Shown: positions 1 to 13,517 of the stretch, one piece after another
How the letters are laid out: each line of letters opens with the position of its first letter
Position numbering within the stretch: the first letter of the stretch is position 1
From: Auriscalpium vulgare
Lineage: Eukaryota; Basidiomycota; Agaricomycetes; Russulales; Auriscalpiaceae
Direction: 5' to 3'
Assembly (NCBI GenBank): GCA_019915015.1
Contig: JAHBBC010000003.1
Span: 1,302,001 to 1,366,000 of the forward strand
Length of the DNA stretch: 64,000 nt
Made by a program: the position numbers and the translations under genes
Notes under the pieces: generated by a model
Told to the model about the DNA's origin: nothing
Seen by the model: only the letters and a program-made list of their open reading frames with translations
Database searches by the model: none

Positions 1-263
1 AGCTGTCCGCTCAACTGGCTCAGATGGCTGGCCAGCTGCGTCGCAATGCTCTGCATTTCTCAGAGGCGCTCGCGAAAGACCAGGCGGCCCTGCAGGACAC
101 GGACGAGAAGATTGGGAGCAACTTTGATGTGATGAAGAAGGAGCGTTTGCGGCTTCGGGACCACCGCGGTAAGAGCATGGGCACGACGTGCCTCACATTC
201 GCGAGCTTGATCATAGTCTTGGTCGCGTTTGTTGTGATGTTCTTCGTTATTCGGATCACATAG
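1..263 (+). CDS. USE1: Use1-family SNARE, 3' end only
   Basis: This is the last exon of a gene whose 5' part lies outside the window; the frame is open from base 3 to the TAG at 261-263. The visible ~86 residues are a heptad-type SNARE helix (LAQMAGQLRRNALHF onward) followed by a single hydrophobic C-terminal anchor (LIIVLVAFVVMFFVIRIT) with almost no lumenal tail. That arrangement, and the spacing between the helix and the anchor, match Use1/Slt1, the ER SNARE that works with Sec20, Ufe1 and Sec22 in Golgi-to-ER retrograde fusion. Seen: helix plus tail anchor. Family knowledge: ER fusion role. The Use1 assignment rests on resemblance of the last 80 residues, so another tail-anchored SNARE is the main alternative. 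Confidence 0.7.
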   Translation, partial: LSAQLAQMAGQLRRNALHFSEALAKDQAALQDTDEKIGSNFDVMKKERLRLRDHRGKSMGTTCLTFASLIIVLVAFVVMFFVIRIT

Positions 264-525
264 TTTGTAATTTACTCTTGGTCTCGTGAAGACCTCGCAC
301 ATGTCAGAGTGCAAATAGTCCCTATTTGATGATGTCCGGCGAAGCGGCCGCGACCGGCATGGAGGAGGCGTCCGTCGCGCGGATAGCCTCTGCCGGACCA
401 TGATGTTCATTTCACATGTTTTAGCTCACGTCCTTTCGTCGGGCTCTGTAGGACGAGGCGGCTTTCATAAAAGACAGCACTCGGACGATACCCCAGACGT
501 CGTCCTGCCCCTACCTGATTAAACT

Positions 526-2010
<1,485 letters not shown>

Positions 2011-2360
2011 ACTTCTAACTTGTACTATCAATTTGTAGACTTGTAGTCAGCACAACATTCAGACTGTGCCGCAACTACGACATCCCATCCGAGAAGAGGT
2101 TCTACAGATGTCCAAGGCCTGGCATAAAAAGTGCAGCCGATGATGACGGTTTCCGTCGAGAGTACAATAGACATCCTCACTTGCCCATCTCTTCCTCACT
2201 CTAGCCTCGGACGCCCGCGTCTCTGAGCCTTTCGTCTTGCTTTCGCCAGCGCTCTCGCGAGCTGCGTCACACAGATCGCTGACGACGCCATCGTCACGCA
2301 GCAGCAGCTCGAGCCTCGGTCGGACGACTCTTCAACCTCAGACGCCCGTGACACTCTTCA
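2011..2360 (+). promoter_or_regulatory. Intergenic region upstream of the capping-enzyme gene
   Basis: The 350 bp separates two genes on the same strand. A TATA-like cataaaaag lies at about 2123-2131, roughly 230 bp upstream of the next ATG, and pyrimidine-rich stretches (cttcctcactct around 2190-2205) precede it. No coding signal is visible. Confidence 0.3.
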
Positions 2361-3410
2361 ATGTCCTCGTTGCCACCCCTCTCGCCATCTATCCTCGGTG
2401 TAGAACCTCTCGATGAATTCATTCGCGAAGTGGCAGATTTCATTCACCACACCATTCTCAATCGTCCACCAGAGGCTCAAGGTCAGATAGAGGTGGAGGC
2501 CAAGGTCGGAGTGCTCCGCGACAAGCAGACCGGCCGTCGTATCGCATTGCCTGTTCTAACTGAGACCAGTGAGTCACATCTAAAGCTACGAGACAACTCG
2601 CTCAATCGTACACAGTTCTTGCACCGAACGAGGTTGACAGTCGGTTTGAATCTAACATGACGGCGGTACGCACTTGTGGGGTTTTGTCCTCCATTCAACG
2701 CGTTCAGCCCTTTTCGCAGATGCAGCACAAGCATTACAACACCCTCCTGAACAATCTCAAGGCAACTTCTGACCAGCCTGGCTACTCTGCATCTCCCCTT
2801 GCCTATGCCCATCTTCATCTCGTCGACTCCTTCTTTTCTCCGGACAATTCACGCGGCCGGGACAAAATACGCGTCACTCGCGACGAGAAGACTGGAGATG
2901 TACGCGAGTCTTTGAAGAAAATCAGGCTTGCAAGTCTAGACATCTATAGCCCTAAACGCGCAGTAGATTGGCGGATCAGTGTGAACATGGAAGTTCCGGG
3001 TGCGTGACGCTTCGCTCTCTATCATTTCGTCCTCAAACCAGCAACAACTATGCAGTACCCCTTCCGTTAGGTTCACCTACGCATACCCGCCGCAAGGACA
3101 GGATCAGCTACTCGCACGAGGCGTTCAGCATAGACCTGACGCAGGTAACATCATCGGCCGGAGCAAATCAACCCGTGAGTGCCGTGCTGAGCTGCTGTCC
3201 TCGACCTCGTTCCGAGTCGCATCGCAGGCCGAGATTCTTCACGAGCTCGAAGTAGAGTTCGCTCACTCTGACTTGCTGCTTGCTACGGCATCAAAACGAG
3301 GGGATCCAAACGTCCCGGAGCAGGACAGATACGCTTTTGACGAGCTCATCCGAGCATTCGTCAACAACGCTCGAATATTAGTCCGAAATGCGGGCGATGG
3401 GTGGCAGTAG
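2361..3410 (+). CDS. CET1: mRNA-capping enzyme beta subunit, RNA 5'-triphosphatase (Cet1 family)
   Basis: This enzyme removes the gamma phosphate from nascent pre-mRNA as the first step of capping. The fold is the fungal metal-dependent triphosphate tunnel, unrelated to the animal phosphatase. Visible signatures are the first metal-binding strand IEVEAKVG (about residues 43-50), the basic segment RKKDRISYSHEAFSIDLTQV, and near the end the second glutamate strand HELEVEF; the glutamates of EVEAK and ELEVE are the expected metal ligands. The protein is short (about 290 residues) because the long N-terminal region of yeast Cet1 is absent, as in S. pombe Pct1. Three or four small introns interrupt it (about 2570-2614, 2665-2718, 3002-3045 and 3174-3226). 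The stop is TAG 3408-3410. Confidence 0.87.
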
Positions 3411-3531
3411 CACGACTGGCTGTGATGTCTTAACCGGATTCGTGATATTCTGCACAGAAGGTTAGTTACTCACGCATGAACTGTTGCATTTAGCCGCATG
3501 CTTGACATACCAATCAATCGAGCACTCGTGT

Positions 3532-5179
3532 TCAGAGGCCCACCACCTCCACCTGGTCTCCATCTTCTAGGTCTGCCTCTGAAATAGGAGTTGCAGGATC
3601 CATGCGCTCGCCGTCGATCATTAACCTTGGCCCTGAGGCTGATGCCTTCTTCTTTGCACCCTTACTCTCAGGGTTACTGTCCATCAGACCCGTGCGTCTC
3701 AAGAATGCTGTAACGACGGCACCACAGGTTGTTGTCGGGCGTACAGTGACAGTGACGTCCTTCGTGGATGCCGACCGTAAAATTAGTTTGAACGTGTCGT
3801 CGTCGTCATCAGCATCCTGTACCGACTGCACTTCGGCTTCTGAGTCGTCACCAGCACCAGTGACAGACGGTGAGCGCGTGTCACGATGAGCTTCAGCGGC
3901 ATGGGCTGGCCGGACGTGACGATGCTCCCGCAAATACTCGTAGGTCATCCTATCCGACGCATCTTATGGACAAGAATTAGATGAGAGGTCAACAGAAAGG
4001 TAAACCACGCGCACCCAGTTCAGCTTCGGCCCAGATCCTCAAGCTGTGTGGGGTAGCAGATGCGAAGACTCGGGATCCTTCCAGACTCAAAACAAGCGCC
4101 TCCGCCAGCACCCCTGCGAGATCGGCAACTTCGTCCACAACCACCGAGAATTGATCATGCTGCCATCCCCGTCAGCATTTATGCACGATTTCAGGCCAAA
4201 TTAAATGCGCACCCGCTTCATCCTAAACGCCCATGACTCCGTTTTCCCTTCGGCATTTTGAGGATGGGGCCGCCAAGTCACCTTGATCGTGACGTCCTCT
4301 GGCCCTCCTCCAGTATCCGCACTTTGTGCGACGTCGTGCTGCGCATGTCTGCGCGCATCACGCGCGATAGATGCTAGCTCAGGATCCAGCACGATGTCCG
4401 CAGAGTCGTCAGGCAAGCCAAAGGTGGGCGATGGAGCACGAGGGACTACTTCCAGCGCTTGCCTGCAGTGACTTTGTATCAGATCGAGACCCCGCATAAC
4501 TTACACAGAGTATTCACCGAACGCGGTTGCGAGCATTCTGTCGCGCCTGCATGGTGAGCTTGGGAGGGGGTGTGATGGAACGCGATCGGCTGCGTGCACG
4601 CTTCTGCCTTGCATGTCCGGCAGCACTGTCGCCGTCGGGGCCATCCTCAGCCAAAGAGTAGCCCTCGATGATCTCCAGGTCGTCGTCATCATCGTCTGAG
4701 AGCAAACTAGAGAAACGCTGCGTCAACACAGACACAAGTGCGGTCAATGAGCCGAAGGGCTCAATCGGCTTAGTGACACAACAGAGGCACTTACGGAGCA
4801 CTATCCTGCCTTGTCCACGTAGGCATACCATTGCTATCCTTCGTCTCTCCGCGTCGACCCATCTTAGGCCGCTTCTTCCGAGGAGTGGAACCACCCTCCT
4901 CTACATCCGAGCTCCCGAGAACGACGGGGCTATCAAGCTCTACACGATCCTTCAGACCACACACAGGAGGATGGGAAGCGCTGCAGACTCACCTTTCTCC
5001 CGTGTCTCCAGCTTCTTCCAGTCCTTCGCGGTCCTGTTCCGATTGCGCATGAAGAAGACATCTTCCTTGTCCAGCTCGACCTCGCGTTCGGACTTCTGAT
5101 TCTCCAACGCTCGTGAACTTGTTGATGCAGTACTCGCCGCGGACCGATTTGCAGGGCGAGGGCGAGGACGGGGTGGCAT
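3532..5179 (-). CDS. RAD60: Rad60/Esc2/NIP45-type protein with two SUMO-like domains
   Basis: Family members support genome stability by linking SUMO-pathway enzymes to Smc5/6. ATG at 5179 gives a basic N-terminus (MPPRPRPRPANRSAAS) and then DKEDVFFMRNRNRTAKDWKKL, a segment seen in fungal Rad60-like proteins. An acidic block with a hydrophobic core (DDDDDDLEIIEGYSL, about 4640-4690) looks like a SUMO-interaction motif. Two ubiquitin-fold regions follow: the first around VTIKVTWRPHP (about 4260-4310), the second at the C-terminus, with FKLILRSASTKDVTVTVRP, RLMIDGERMDP and a final DGDQVEVVGL (3535-3800). The second has no diglycine tail, so it is not a conjugatable SUMO. Several short introns separate these blocks. 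Confidence is high for the SLD domain and moderate for the exact ortholog. Confidence 0.78.
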
Positions 5180-5735
5180 TTATCGTACGGGATGAGCCTC
5201 GCTCGTGAAGGTGAAGGAGAAGGTCAGTCACGCCACTGCCCGAACAATACAATTTCGCTTATAGCGTCGTCTAGACCATAGACCAAGCTCTGGGATCTCG
5301 AACCCTCAAGCGTTCAACGTTCACAACCGAAAGGTTACACAGAGATAAATTGTATCGAGAGCGAGACATAGCATAAAGCCTTGAGGTTATGGCCGGGGAC
5401 GGTCCGAGCGAGCGTAAGTACAAAGTACTGCTCCAGTACTTACAAAACATGCAGAGCTTTTCGGTGGAATGCGCAAAATAAACGACGAACAGGTAGGAGC
5501 AGTAAAAATGAGCAGAAAAACTGGTGGGTACGACGACAGCGGATGTGTAAGGGCGGTCAGTGAACGATGCATAGAGAAATACGAAGAAACCTGCGACATA
5601 AGACTCCATACAGCAATATCAGGGTACACTGGCACGACAGCCATGATGGGGATCGACGGAGTGAGTAATAAATAGATGCACCAAACCATGCATGTAGTGC
5701 AGCTATGCGATAGACTTCAGTTGTGCAACCAATCG
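5180..5735. other. Intergenic region between the RAD60-like and MPS1-like genes
   Basis: About 555 bp lies upstream of the RAD60-like ATG and downstream of the kinase stop; both genes are on the minus strand. It should contain the RAD60-like promoter near 5180-5300 and the kinase 3' UTR near 5600-5735. Open frames here are short, overlap each other and have no recognisable motif. I see no RNA gene or repeat. Confidence 0.4.
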
Positions 5736-8700
5736 CTATACAGTTGATTTGAACGTCAGCACCATCATAGGCGTAAAAAGAAAGGTCCGCACAGTAGCTT
5801 CTCGCAGGAGTGCTTCTGGATCCGTATCAATCTCGTTTTTCTGCCCCAGCTGAATCCCATATGCTAGAAGCTGACGCATATAATAAGGGTTGATCACAGT
5901 CTCGTCATCTGCTAATTCCTGCTTGACCGCCGGCGGCGCAGGTGCAGGCGCAGGTACAGGCGGGTCCGCTGTCAACACAGTTCGTTGAGTAAAGGGGCAG
6001 GCGCTTCAAAACAAGAAATCCGACGCACGCTCATTCATAGCCAACCAGTCTTCAGCCAGCAAGACAGGGATGGTGACGCGCTCCTTGGGATTACGGTGCA
6101 GGCAGCGTTTCGTGGATTCAATAACGTCCACGCGAACGCGTCTCTTCAAATGGTCGAGCTTTCGTGGCGGGGAGCTGGAATCGCCGCTGTTCGATGAAGC
6201 TGCCGTCGGCGTCGAGTACTCCGGGAATTCGATCTCGTAGTTCATATCAGGGATCGCCTTCATCTTGTGGATCATGGACAGATGTTGAAATGGGGGATGT
6301 CGGTAGACCATCTGGTAGAGGATGCAACCCAACGACCACACGTCGCTCTGCCGTCCGACCTTTAGCCGTCGCTGGCCCTCAGGAAGTTCGATTGCCTCTG
6401 GACTCATATAGTTGACAGTGCCCATCTGCATGCAAATTAGTTCTGCGGTTCCGCACCATATGATAAACGTACTTGGTGCTCCCGGTGAATATTTGTTGTG
6501 TCATTAGCGATGGCATTGGCAATGCCAAAATCAATCAACTTCAGCTGACCGCGCACAAGCACGAAGTTTGCAGGTTTAAGATCTGAGTGAACGATCTTCT
6601 CCTCATGGATTACTTGTACAGCCTGGAGCATCTGATCACCAGAGGACCAAGACAGCCTTAACAACATTCGCGGAGAAGGCAGCGAAAAATGCGCACCTGC
6701 TGCCAGTAGTACGCCACCCAGACCATATTCAGGGGCTCCTTCTGTTGTTCGTGCAGTAACCGAGCCAGGTCTGCAGCAGTCAGATCAGCTTATATGTAAA
6801 CATATTCTCTAGCGGTCACGTACCAATCTCGCCACACTCCATGACAAGCAGCAGATACCCTCTTGAATTCCCTGGGCCGGTCTTCAGTTCACTGTCTATC
6901 AGCCTGATGATTCTGTTGTTTCCGTCCAGTCGCTTCAGGAGCGCGATCTCGTTCATGTAGCCGCTCATGGTCTCCGCGTCCGTTCTGTCCAAAGAGACGC
7001 GTTTGATAGCGTAGATCTCACTCGAGTTGTTCAATACGCGATATACGCGCGAAGAACCACCCTTCCCGATCATATCGAGTCGCGCGTAGGTTTTCTTATT
7101 GACCTACAAGACAGGGTTAAATTGACTATATACCGCAGGAGAAGTAAACACATACAGTGATATACCGCGTTTTGACTTCTTGTTGTTGCGCCTGCAAGCG
7201 CTGAGCAGAAGGAGCCGGGGCAGTCCGTGGTCCCGACGGACCGTGGCCTTCGGCATCCCTGTCTCGATCATCGTTGCCTGCCCATGTTTTTCCGGCAGGC
7301 TGACTTGCTGTTGCAGGAGCAAGCATGCCGCTCGTCGTTGACGGGTCGGGGGCCGTTGGACTGCGCCTATGACGCACGCCAGACGAGGACGAAGGCAGTC
7401 CAGAGGCAGGGAGCATGTCGATGGGCGACGGTGACGCTTCCGCACGCGACGACCCTTGTACTACGGTCGAGGTTCCCTGCAATGGAGGGACTCGCAAAGT
7501 GTCGGATTCGCGACGTGCATGACCATGGTGCGCACGGAGATTTGCAGTGCTAGCGACATGAGTGGGTGAGGGAGTCTTTGCTCGTCCGGTGGGCTCCTGA
7601 GGCGCGGCTCGCTCTCCGTAGCTACGGATTGACTCCGCCGTGCGCAAGGGGGGAGCCTCCCTGCCCATCCAATTGTGCTCTACGTCCACGTATCAGTCAA
7701 CTCTCATAATCTGGGTTAGCAGGAGAGAACCAACCATCTTCCTGGACAACATCTCGTTCTCGACGCAGCCTATCGTCCATCGCCGTGCGTGTAGCACGTG
7801 TTGATGTCAGGCCCATGCTGGTCCCTGGGCGAGCCTGTTGATAGTCCTGGGGAGCCGGCAACGCATGCCCGCCCAATAGATGATGCTCGGGCGCTAGAAA
7901 AATTGAGTTCTCGGCACAGAATCGCAACCCAGAAACACTCACTCGACGCATCGCTGAGACTGGCAGAACGCCGGGTGCGGTTGCTCGCCGAGTTGGACAG
8001 CGCATTGACGCGGACACGGGCTGACCCCGGTGGCGCCCAAAATTGATCCTCTGCACCTGCGTCGGTCTCCGACACAGGGTCGTTCGGCGGCTCGCTTTCA
8101 TCCAGCGCGTGGTCCTCAGAGATTTTGTTGATTCCAAAGCTGCTTGTGAACTTCTTAAGCACGCGACTGGGGCCGGGCACGATCCCTCTGCCTGCCGACG
8201 GTGGACCAGTCGACACTCCGCGCTGAGGCACGGGCACAACGTCAGTCAAGGGCCGCGTGGGGTACGAGGAGCTGGATGTCGAGTGGCGCGTCGCCAGCAG
8301 CCCCGGGGGCTGGTGGTAGGCTTCCGAGGATGCGCGCGGGGGCGGTGAATACCGACGCACACTCGCAGCGGGAACGGCCTCCTCCTGGATACCATCAAGG
8401 TTTTCCTTCTCGTCTCGCGCACCTGTCTGCAGCTTGAGGTCTTCCGCCTGATGCTCGGCCCGCGCCTGGTTGAACTCGTCGAGGGTTACGCGCTGCGGCC
8501 GGCCGATCTTGCGGCCAACACCGCGGAGGCTGCCAGACATGACGCTGCGCACCGAGGAGTATCCTGGGGCAGTGGCCTGCGACGAACCCTGATTGTGCAG
8601 GAGGGAGACAGGACCGGATGTAGTGCGCTGGAAGGATCGCGGGGCGGATTGGCGCGTGTCAGATGGTTCAGATTTCTCGGTCGAGCCGGTAGTGCTTCCC

Positions 8701-9044
8701 GGCATGCTCTCCGAGCGCGACAGCGACAAGCGATGCACTGGAGAGGTTCTTGTGGTGGGGGACGGAAGTTTCGTGGCAGGGACGAGGAGTGGGGAAGGCA
8801 GGACGTCGTGGTGGGCGTCGACGGGGGTTGGGGGGGAAGAGCGGCGGGAGCCCTTGGAGACACGGACATACTGGCCTGCGGAGTTGAGCTCGTAGTCGAA
8901 CGAAAGCTCGACGATGGAGGAGTCGTCGGATTGAGCGGACGAGAAGGACGACCTGGGTGCAGCCAAGGGAGGTGTGGTTGGGTTGGACATGCGACGGGGT
9001 ACGGGGAGAGAGCCAGGGGGCGGGGAGGAGAAGGAGTCCAGCAT
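5736..9044 (-). CDS. MPS1: Mps1/TTK-family dual-specificity spindle checkpoint kinase
   Basis: Mps1 phosphorylates kinetochore proteins to start the spindle assembly checkpoint and, in fungi, acts in spindle pole body duplication. The N-terminal half (9044 down to about 7150) is a long Ser/Pro-rich disordered region. The Mps1-typical entry to the kinase, [20 protein letters not shown], spans an intron at about 7105-7160. Catalytic features are the lysine in YAIKRVSL, the C-helix glutamate in [10 protein letters not shown], the [14 protein letters not shown] loop (HSD in place of HRD), [10 protein letters not shown] (DFG) and [12 protein letters not shown]. After DWLAMNE an intron (gtgcgt...ttgacag, about 5970-6035) leads to a C-terminal tail with [17 protein letters not shown], also typical. 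I chose ATG 9044 ([11 protein letters not shown]); the open frame upstream has no good ATG. Stop is TAG 5738-5736. Confidence 0.88.
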
Positions 9045-9370
9045 ACGGGGGTACGGGGGATGCGGGAGTGGCTGGCGACGCGTGGGGGGCCGTTCTTTGT
9101 GGTCGTCGAAAGTTGAACACAAGCATCGTGCATCCCACGACCTCGGACGCGGTCACATGACCTGCCTCGTTGCACACAGCCCTCGGCCGACCAGATAGCA
9201 CATCGACCGTTAAATTCAAGGCCAGGACATATGCAGGCCGTATAGTAAATAGCTGAGATCAATCCGTTAGTCCTCACATGCCCCGCGTACTACCACATAC
9301 ATCTCCTGTGTCTATAAACACTGGTACTACATTAATGAAGCAAAGGCCCGCGTCGTCCTTGCGTTATGCT
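9045..9370. other. Intergenic region between ATG26-like 3' end and MPS1-like 5' end
   Basis: About 325 bp lies upstream of the MPS1-like start and downstream of the ATG26-like stop, both on the minus strand. I see no coding signal, and no strong TATA box in the MPS1 direction. Confidence 0.35.
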
Positions 9371-12300
9371 CTAGTGCAGATGCTTACGATCCTGCGCAGC
9401 ACGGTGCATGTACGTGTAGATCGCCTCGATCGCAGTCTCTACGCCGTTCTCCTGCAGAGATCGTCAGTGATTGATCGCACACGACGAACGCGTACAAACG
9501 CACCTCGCGGATACGCTCCCCAACGGCAAGAGCCCTCTCCTTCATGATGCTAGATACAACACCATCAGACAAATGATCGACGGGCGACATGTCTCACGTA
9601 CCGGTCGGTCGTCGCCTTGGTCAAAGCGTCCGCGATCTCGGCGACCCGCAGGCTGGTCACCTTGACACCAACCTAAAAGGAACGTCAGAAAGTCGACTTC
9701 ACGAAAGACGCCATGAGAACGTACACCGAGCTTCTGCACCCTCGATGCCCAGAAGAATTGATCGCCGAACCAAGGGCGGATCAGGGTGGGGATGCCGGCT
9801 GCAAGAGCGCGTTAGTCAACCATCAGCGCGTGGTATCCATGCATGCGTACCTCTCAAGCTCGCGCCAGTCGTGCCAGCCCCTCCGTGGTGCATGGCAGCA
9901 TCAATCTTGGGGAACAGCCAGCTTTATCACATGTCAGAATGATTTAAACTGCTCGGAAAGTAAAAGGTACACACTCATGCGGGACCTTTTCGAGCTGAAG
10001 GCGAAATCGTAAGCAACAAGACTACGCCACAGCACATAGGAACTCACCGGGTAGCACTCGTCGGGGAAGACGGTGTCGTCCTCCTCGCCGGGCTTGGCCA
10101 TGCGTGCCGACCAACCCTTGGAGATGATAGCGCGGACGCCGCTGCGCTGCACGGCCTTGATGAGATGGTCCGTGACGAGCTTGGGGTTGGGGACGACGAT
10201 GCTGCCGAAGCCGATGTACACAATGGGCTTCTGGTCCTTGCGCGCTTTATCCATCCAGGCGATCAGGCTCTCAGGAGGGGTCCAGCCCAGATCCGGGTTG
10301 TCGAGGAACCAGCTATCGCAGCCCGTCAGCATGCACACGCAAGAAATGAGCAGGGTACACGCACTAGCCGGAGATGGTGGTCGCATCACCCCAATCCAGA
10401 GGCTTGGGGACGACGGCCTGCGAGAAGTTGTAGATGAAGGGTATCTTGGACTGTGCGAGATGGCCCATGTCCGTGGGGCCAATGTGCATGGTGTGCTTGC
10501 GCCACCTGTTAACTTGGCCAGATGTTGCCGTCCAGAGGACATTATCGAAAAGAACATAGGACGCCGCGTTGAAAGTCGGCGCATCAACGGGCGGGCTGAG
10601 GAAGGCGTGGGGGAATTCGCGAGTTCTACAAAGTCGCCACGATTAGATTATGTTGAAAAGTTCGAATTGCCAATCACTTACTTGGTCCAAGGCATCGTGA
10701 AGGTCCGGAAGTAGGGTATATCTGAAGAAACCGTCTATCAGTGAAGAACGATGTCCTGGAAATGCAAGACGCACGCAGGGCCTCCGCGATATGCACACCG
10801 GCCATGACAGAGGGGCTCTCGAGAAGGACATCCGCATCCTTGCACTGCTCGTACGAGTCGACGAAAACTAGATACGACCTGTGAGCGACCATGCATGGCA
10901 TGGCGTACTAATTCAGGCTTACGATCATCCAGCCACTGGCGGAATTTGCCGATACTCTCTTTGAAGAATTGCGGCGAGAACATCTTGTTCTCGACGCTGA
11001 GCTTCATCAGCGCACCGGGGTCACCGCCAGCTTCCCTGTGGTTGATCCCAAAGCCGACAATCCACTCATGGTACTCCTGGTGCGTGACGATCGTCACCTT
11101 GTGGCCCTGCTTCATCAGCCCCAGGCCCAGGGCGATGTACGGCTGCACATCACCACGCGAGCCGATCGTGAGGCACACGAAGTGCTTGGACGGCATGTCC
11201 AGCAGCGCCGCGCGCGGGACGTTGATCGCCTTCGGCAGGAACGTCTTCATCGAGTACGGAAGATGGGAATTGGCGACGGTGTTCGGGATCCTGGACAGCG
11301 GCGCGAGGATGGATGTCGTGCTGCGCTTGGGCACAGGGGCAATGACGTCCCTCTCTTCGCCTGTTATCTCCGCGCTCGGAGAGGCGGGGCCACCGGGGGA
11401 GTGTACGGATTGCTGGCGACGAGCAGTGGTGGGGGAGGAAGAGCGCGAGCTCGCGGGGGTGAGACCCTGAACGGGACTCATGGAGGTGGGCGACGACGAC
11501 GTCGTGCGGCGCTCATAGGCCGCGTCTATGAAGCCCTTCACTTTGGCAACCACTTCGTCCCGAAGCTTGTCTGTACTGAACGCAACGGTGAGGTTCTTGT
11601 GACCTGACACCTGGAACACGGCGGCATGCTCGCGGGTGTTCTCCTTGGGCTTGACGTTCTTCACGAGCGAGATAGGAACGCGGTAGCGGATATCCTTGTT
11701 GAAGGTACGCGAGTAGAACCCTATGCATTCTATGTTGACCGCAAAGTGGCCCATATACTGCACAAGCCGGCGGTGTATGTGAGCTTTCGCAACTACAAAC
11801 GTGGCGTAAGCGGGATGAACGACAAGGAAAAGTCGCAATGACTTACTGTACATATCCGCCGTAGGATCCAGGGCCAATGTACCGGAGATCGAGCGCTGGA
11901 GTTCGGAGAGACTACCACGCACGTCTTGCTTCATTTGTACACATGCACGGGGATCCAAGTCGATATAGACCTTTGTCCCAGGCCAGGCCGTCGTTTCCTT
12001 CTTAGCGTCCTCGCGCGCCTTCTGCGCCTTGCTCAGTAGCTCGTCCCAGACAGGGTCCTTCTGCAGTACGGCGATCTGGAGAGTCTGCTTGTCAAGCGAA
12101 GACTCGGACGTCGTGTCGTGGCTGGTTTCAGATCGCGTTAGGGACGAAGGGGTCTGGGTTCGGGACGGCGCCTCAGACCCAGGAGACAGCGGGCCACCCG
12201 CGGAAGCGATTGCTTCTGCACTCGTGCCAAAGGAAACGGAGATAAGCGACGCGAACGTGAGGCAGCTGGATTGTGTCACAGTGTCGATGCGGCTGAGGGG

Positions 12301-13517
12301 GATGTTGATGCGGATACCGTTAACGTCATCAGCAGGATCGTTGTTGAAAACGGCCCTGCGATTGCGCCGATACATATATATGGCGCCTGACCAACGTTTT
12401 TAAATGAGCGGAAAAATATGACGAGAATTGGCGTGGCTCACCATTGAGCTCACGCCTCCATGCCCGGGCACTCTCCTCCGTATCGAACTCAGTGACCGCC
12501 TCGGTCGTACCAGGAATACCGCCCAAGACGAGATGCAGATGCCTAGGATGTTTGGCCTCAACAGGCTTGACCTCGTCCACAGACGACACTGTACAATCCG
12601 TGAGAAAAAAGCTTCCAGTGAAGAGCGTGAGACGCACGAAGAATGGTCCTGAGCGGCTTGATCTTGTCATTCTGGCTACTGGAGCGGTACGTGCTGATCA
12701 TGTCGTGGGTCAGCTCCAGCCACACCCTCCGCTGGCGATGCCATCCCTTGCGGTGGATGAGAACCGGACCCGATCTCAAGACCTGCTGGGCGATATCGGG
12801 GGTGGAAGCAAGGAGGGATGCGTGGAAGCTGAGACGGTGAGTGGTGAGATGAACCGTGCCCTGGACCCTGCGTCAGCGACAGGAGGTAAATGGACGATGG
12901 CAGCTACTCACCAAGATCACGACATCCTGGAACAGGGTGGCATCCGTCTCGAGGAGCAACTTCTCCTCACCCGCAGGAGCGAGGGCCCCAAACTCCTGCT
13001 CGAGAAGATCGACGATTTCCTCGGGCTCGAGGTTAGAGACGGAGGGGATGATACTGTCCTGGCGGACAAGGGGTGGGGGGTCGCCTTCGGTCTCGGAGTC
13101 GTCAGGCGATGTGATTGAGAACGTGTCTGCGGAGTCGTCCGAGTCATCGAGGTGCTCCGGGACAAGGCCAGCCGAGTCGCTGGCCCAGTTGTTGACGGAG
13201 AGCTGGGCGAGGCGGCCGGATATGGCGAGCTCATCGCCGCCTAGATCGCGACCAACGAGGTCGGCAAAGCTCTTGAAAGAGTCCTGGAGTGCCTGATCGT
13301 CGCCGGGGACGAAGCCCTGTTTGAGGATCTCTGGGCAGGTGGAAATGACCTGCTCAAAGAGGGCGGCGTCGGTGAAGATGCGCGAGATGCCAGGCTCCTG
13401 GACGACAGGGGAGGTAGGGTCGAGGATATCCTTCTTGGAGAGATCGAACGAGGAGACAGAGGCGTCGTCCGGCGTCGAGAACTTTCTCGCCTGTGCGAGG
13501 AGAACGGGAGGCGGCAT
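9371..13517 (-). CDS. ATG26: Sterol 3-beta-glucosyltransferase Atg26 (GRAM-PH-GRAM-GT28)
   Basis: The enzyme transfers glucose from UDP-glucose to ergosterol; in some yeasts it is needed for pexophagy. ATG at 13517 gives [16 protein letters not shown] and an acidic, Ser-rich leader. The GRAM/PH part follows ([14 protein letters not shown], about 12790-12860; then [18 protein letters not shown] and [16 protein letters not shown]). The second GRAM is around 11500-11900 ([14 protein letters not shown]). The glycosyltransferase half begins with [19 protein letters not shown] (about 11120-11180) and continues with [33 protein letters not shown] and the sugar-donor signature [14 protein letters not shown], split by an intron from [21 protein letters not shown] (9700-9900). 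It ends with [16 protein letters not shown] and TAG 9373-9371. All expected domains are present in order, and roughly ten introns are visible. Confidence 0.92.

Noticed and set aside
8451..9116. Open frame on the plus strand, Gly/Arg-rich
   Set aside because: It is the complement of the Ser/Pro-rich N-terminus of the Mps1-like kinase and has no recognisable domain.
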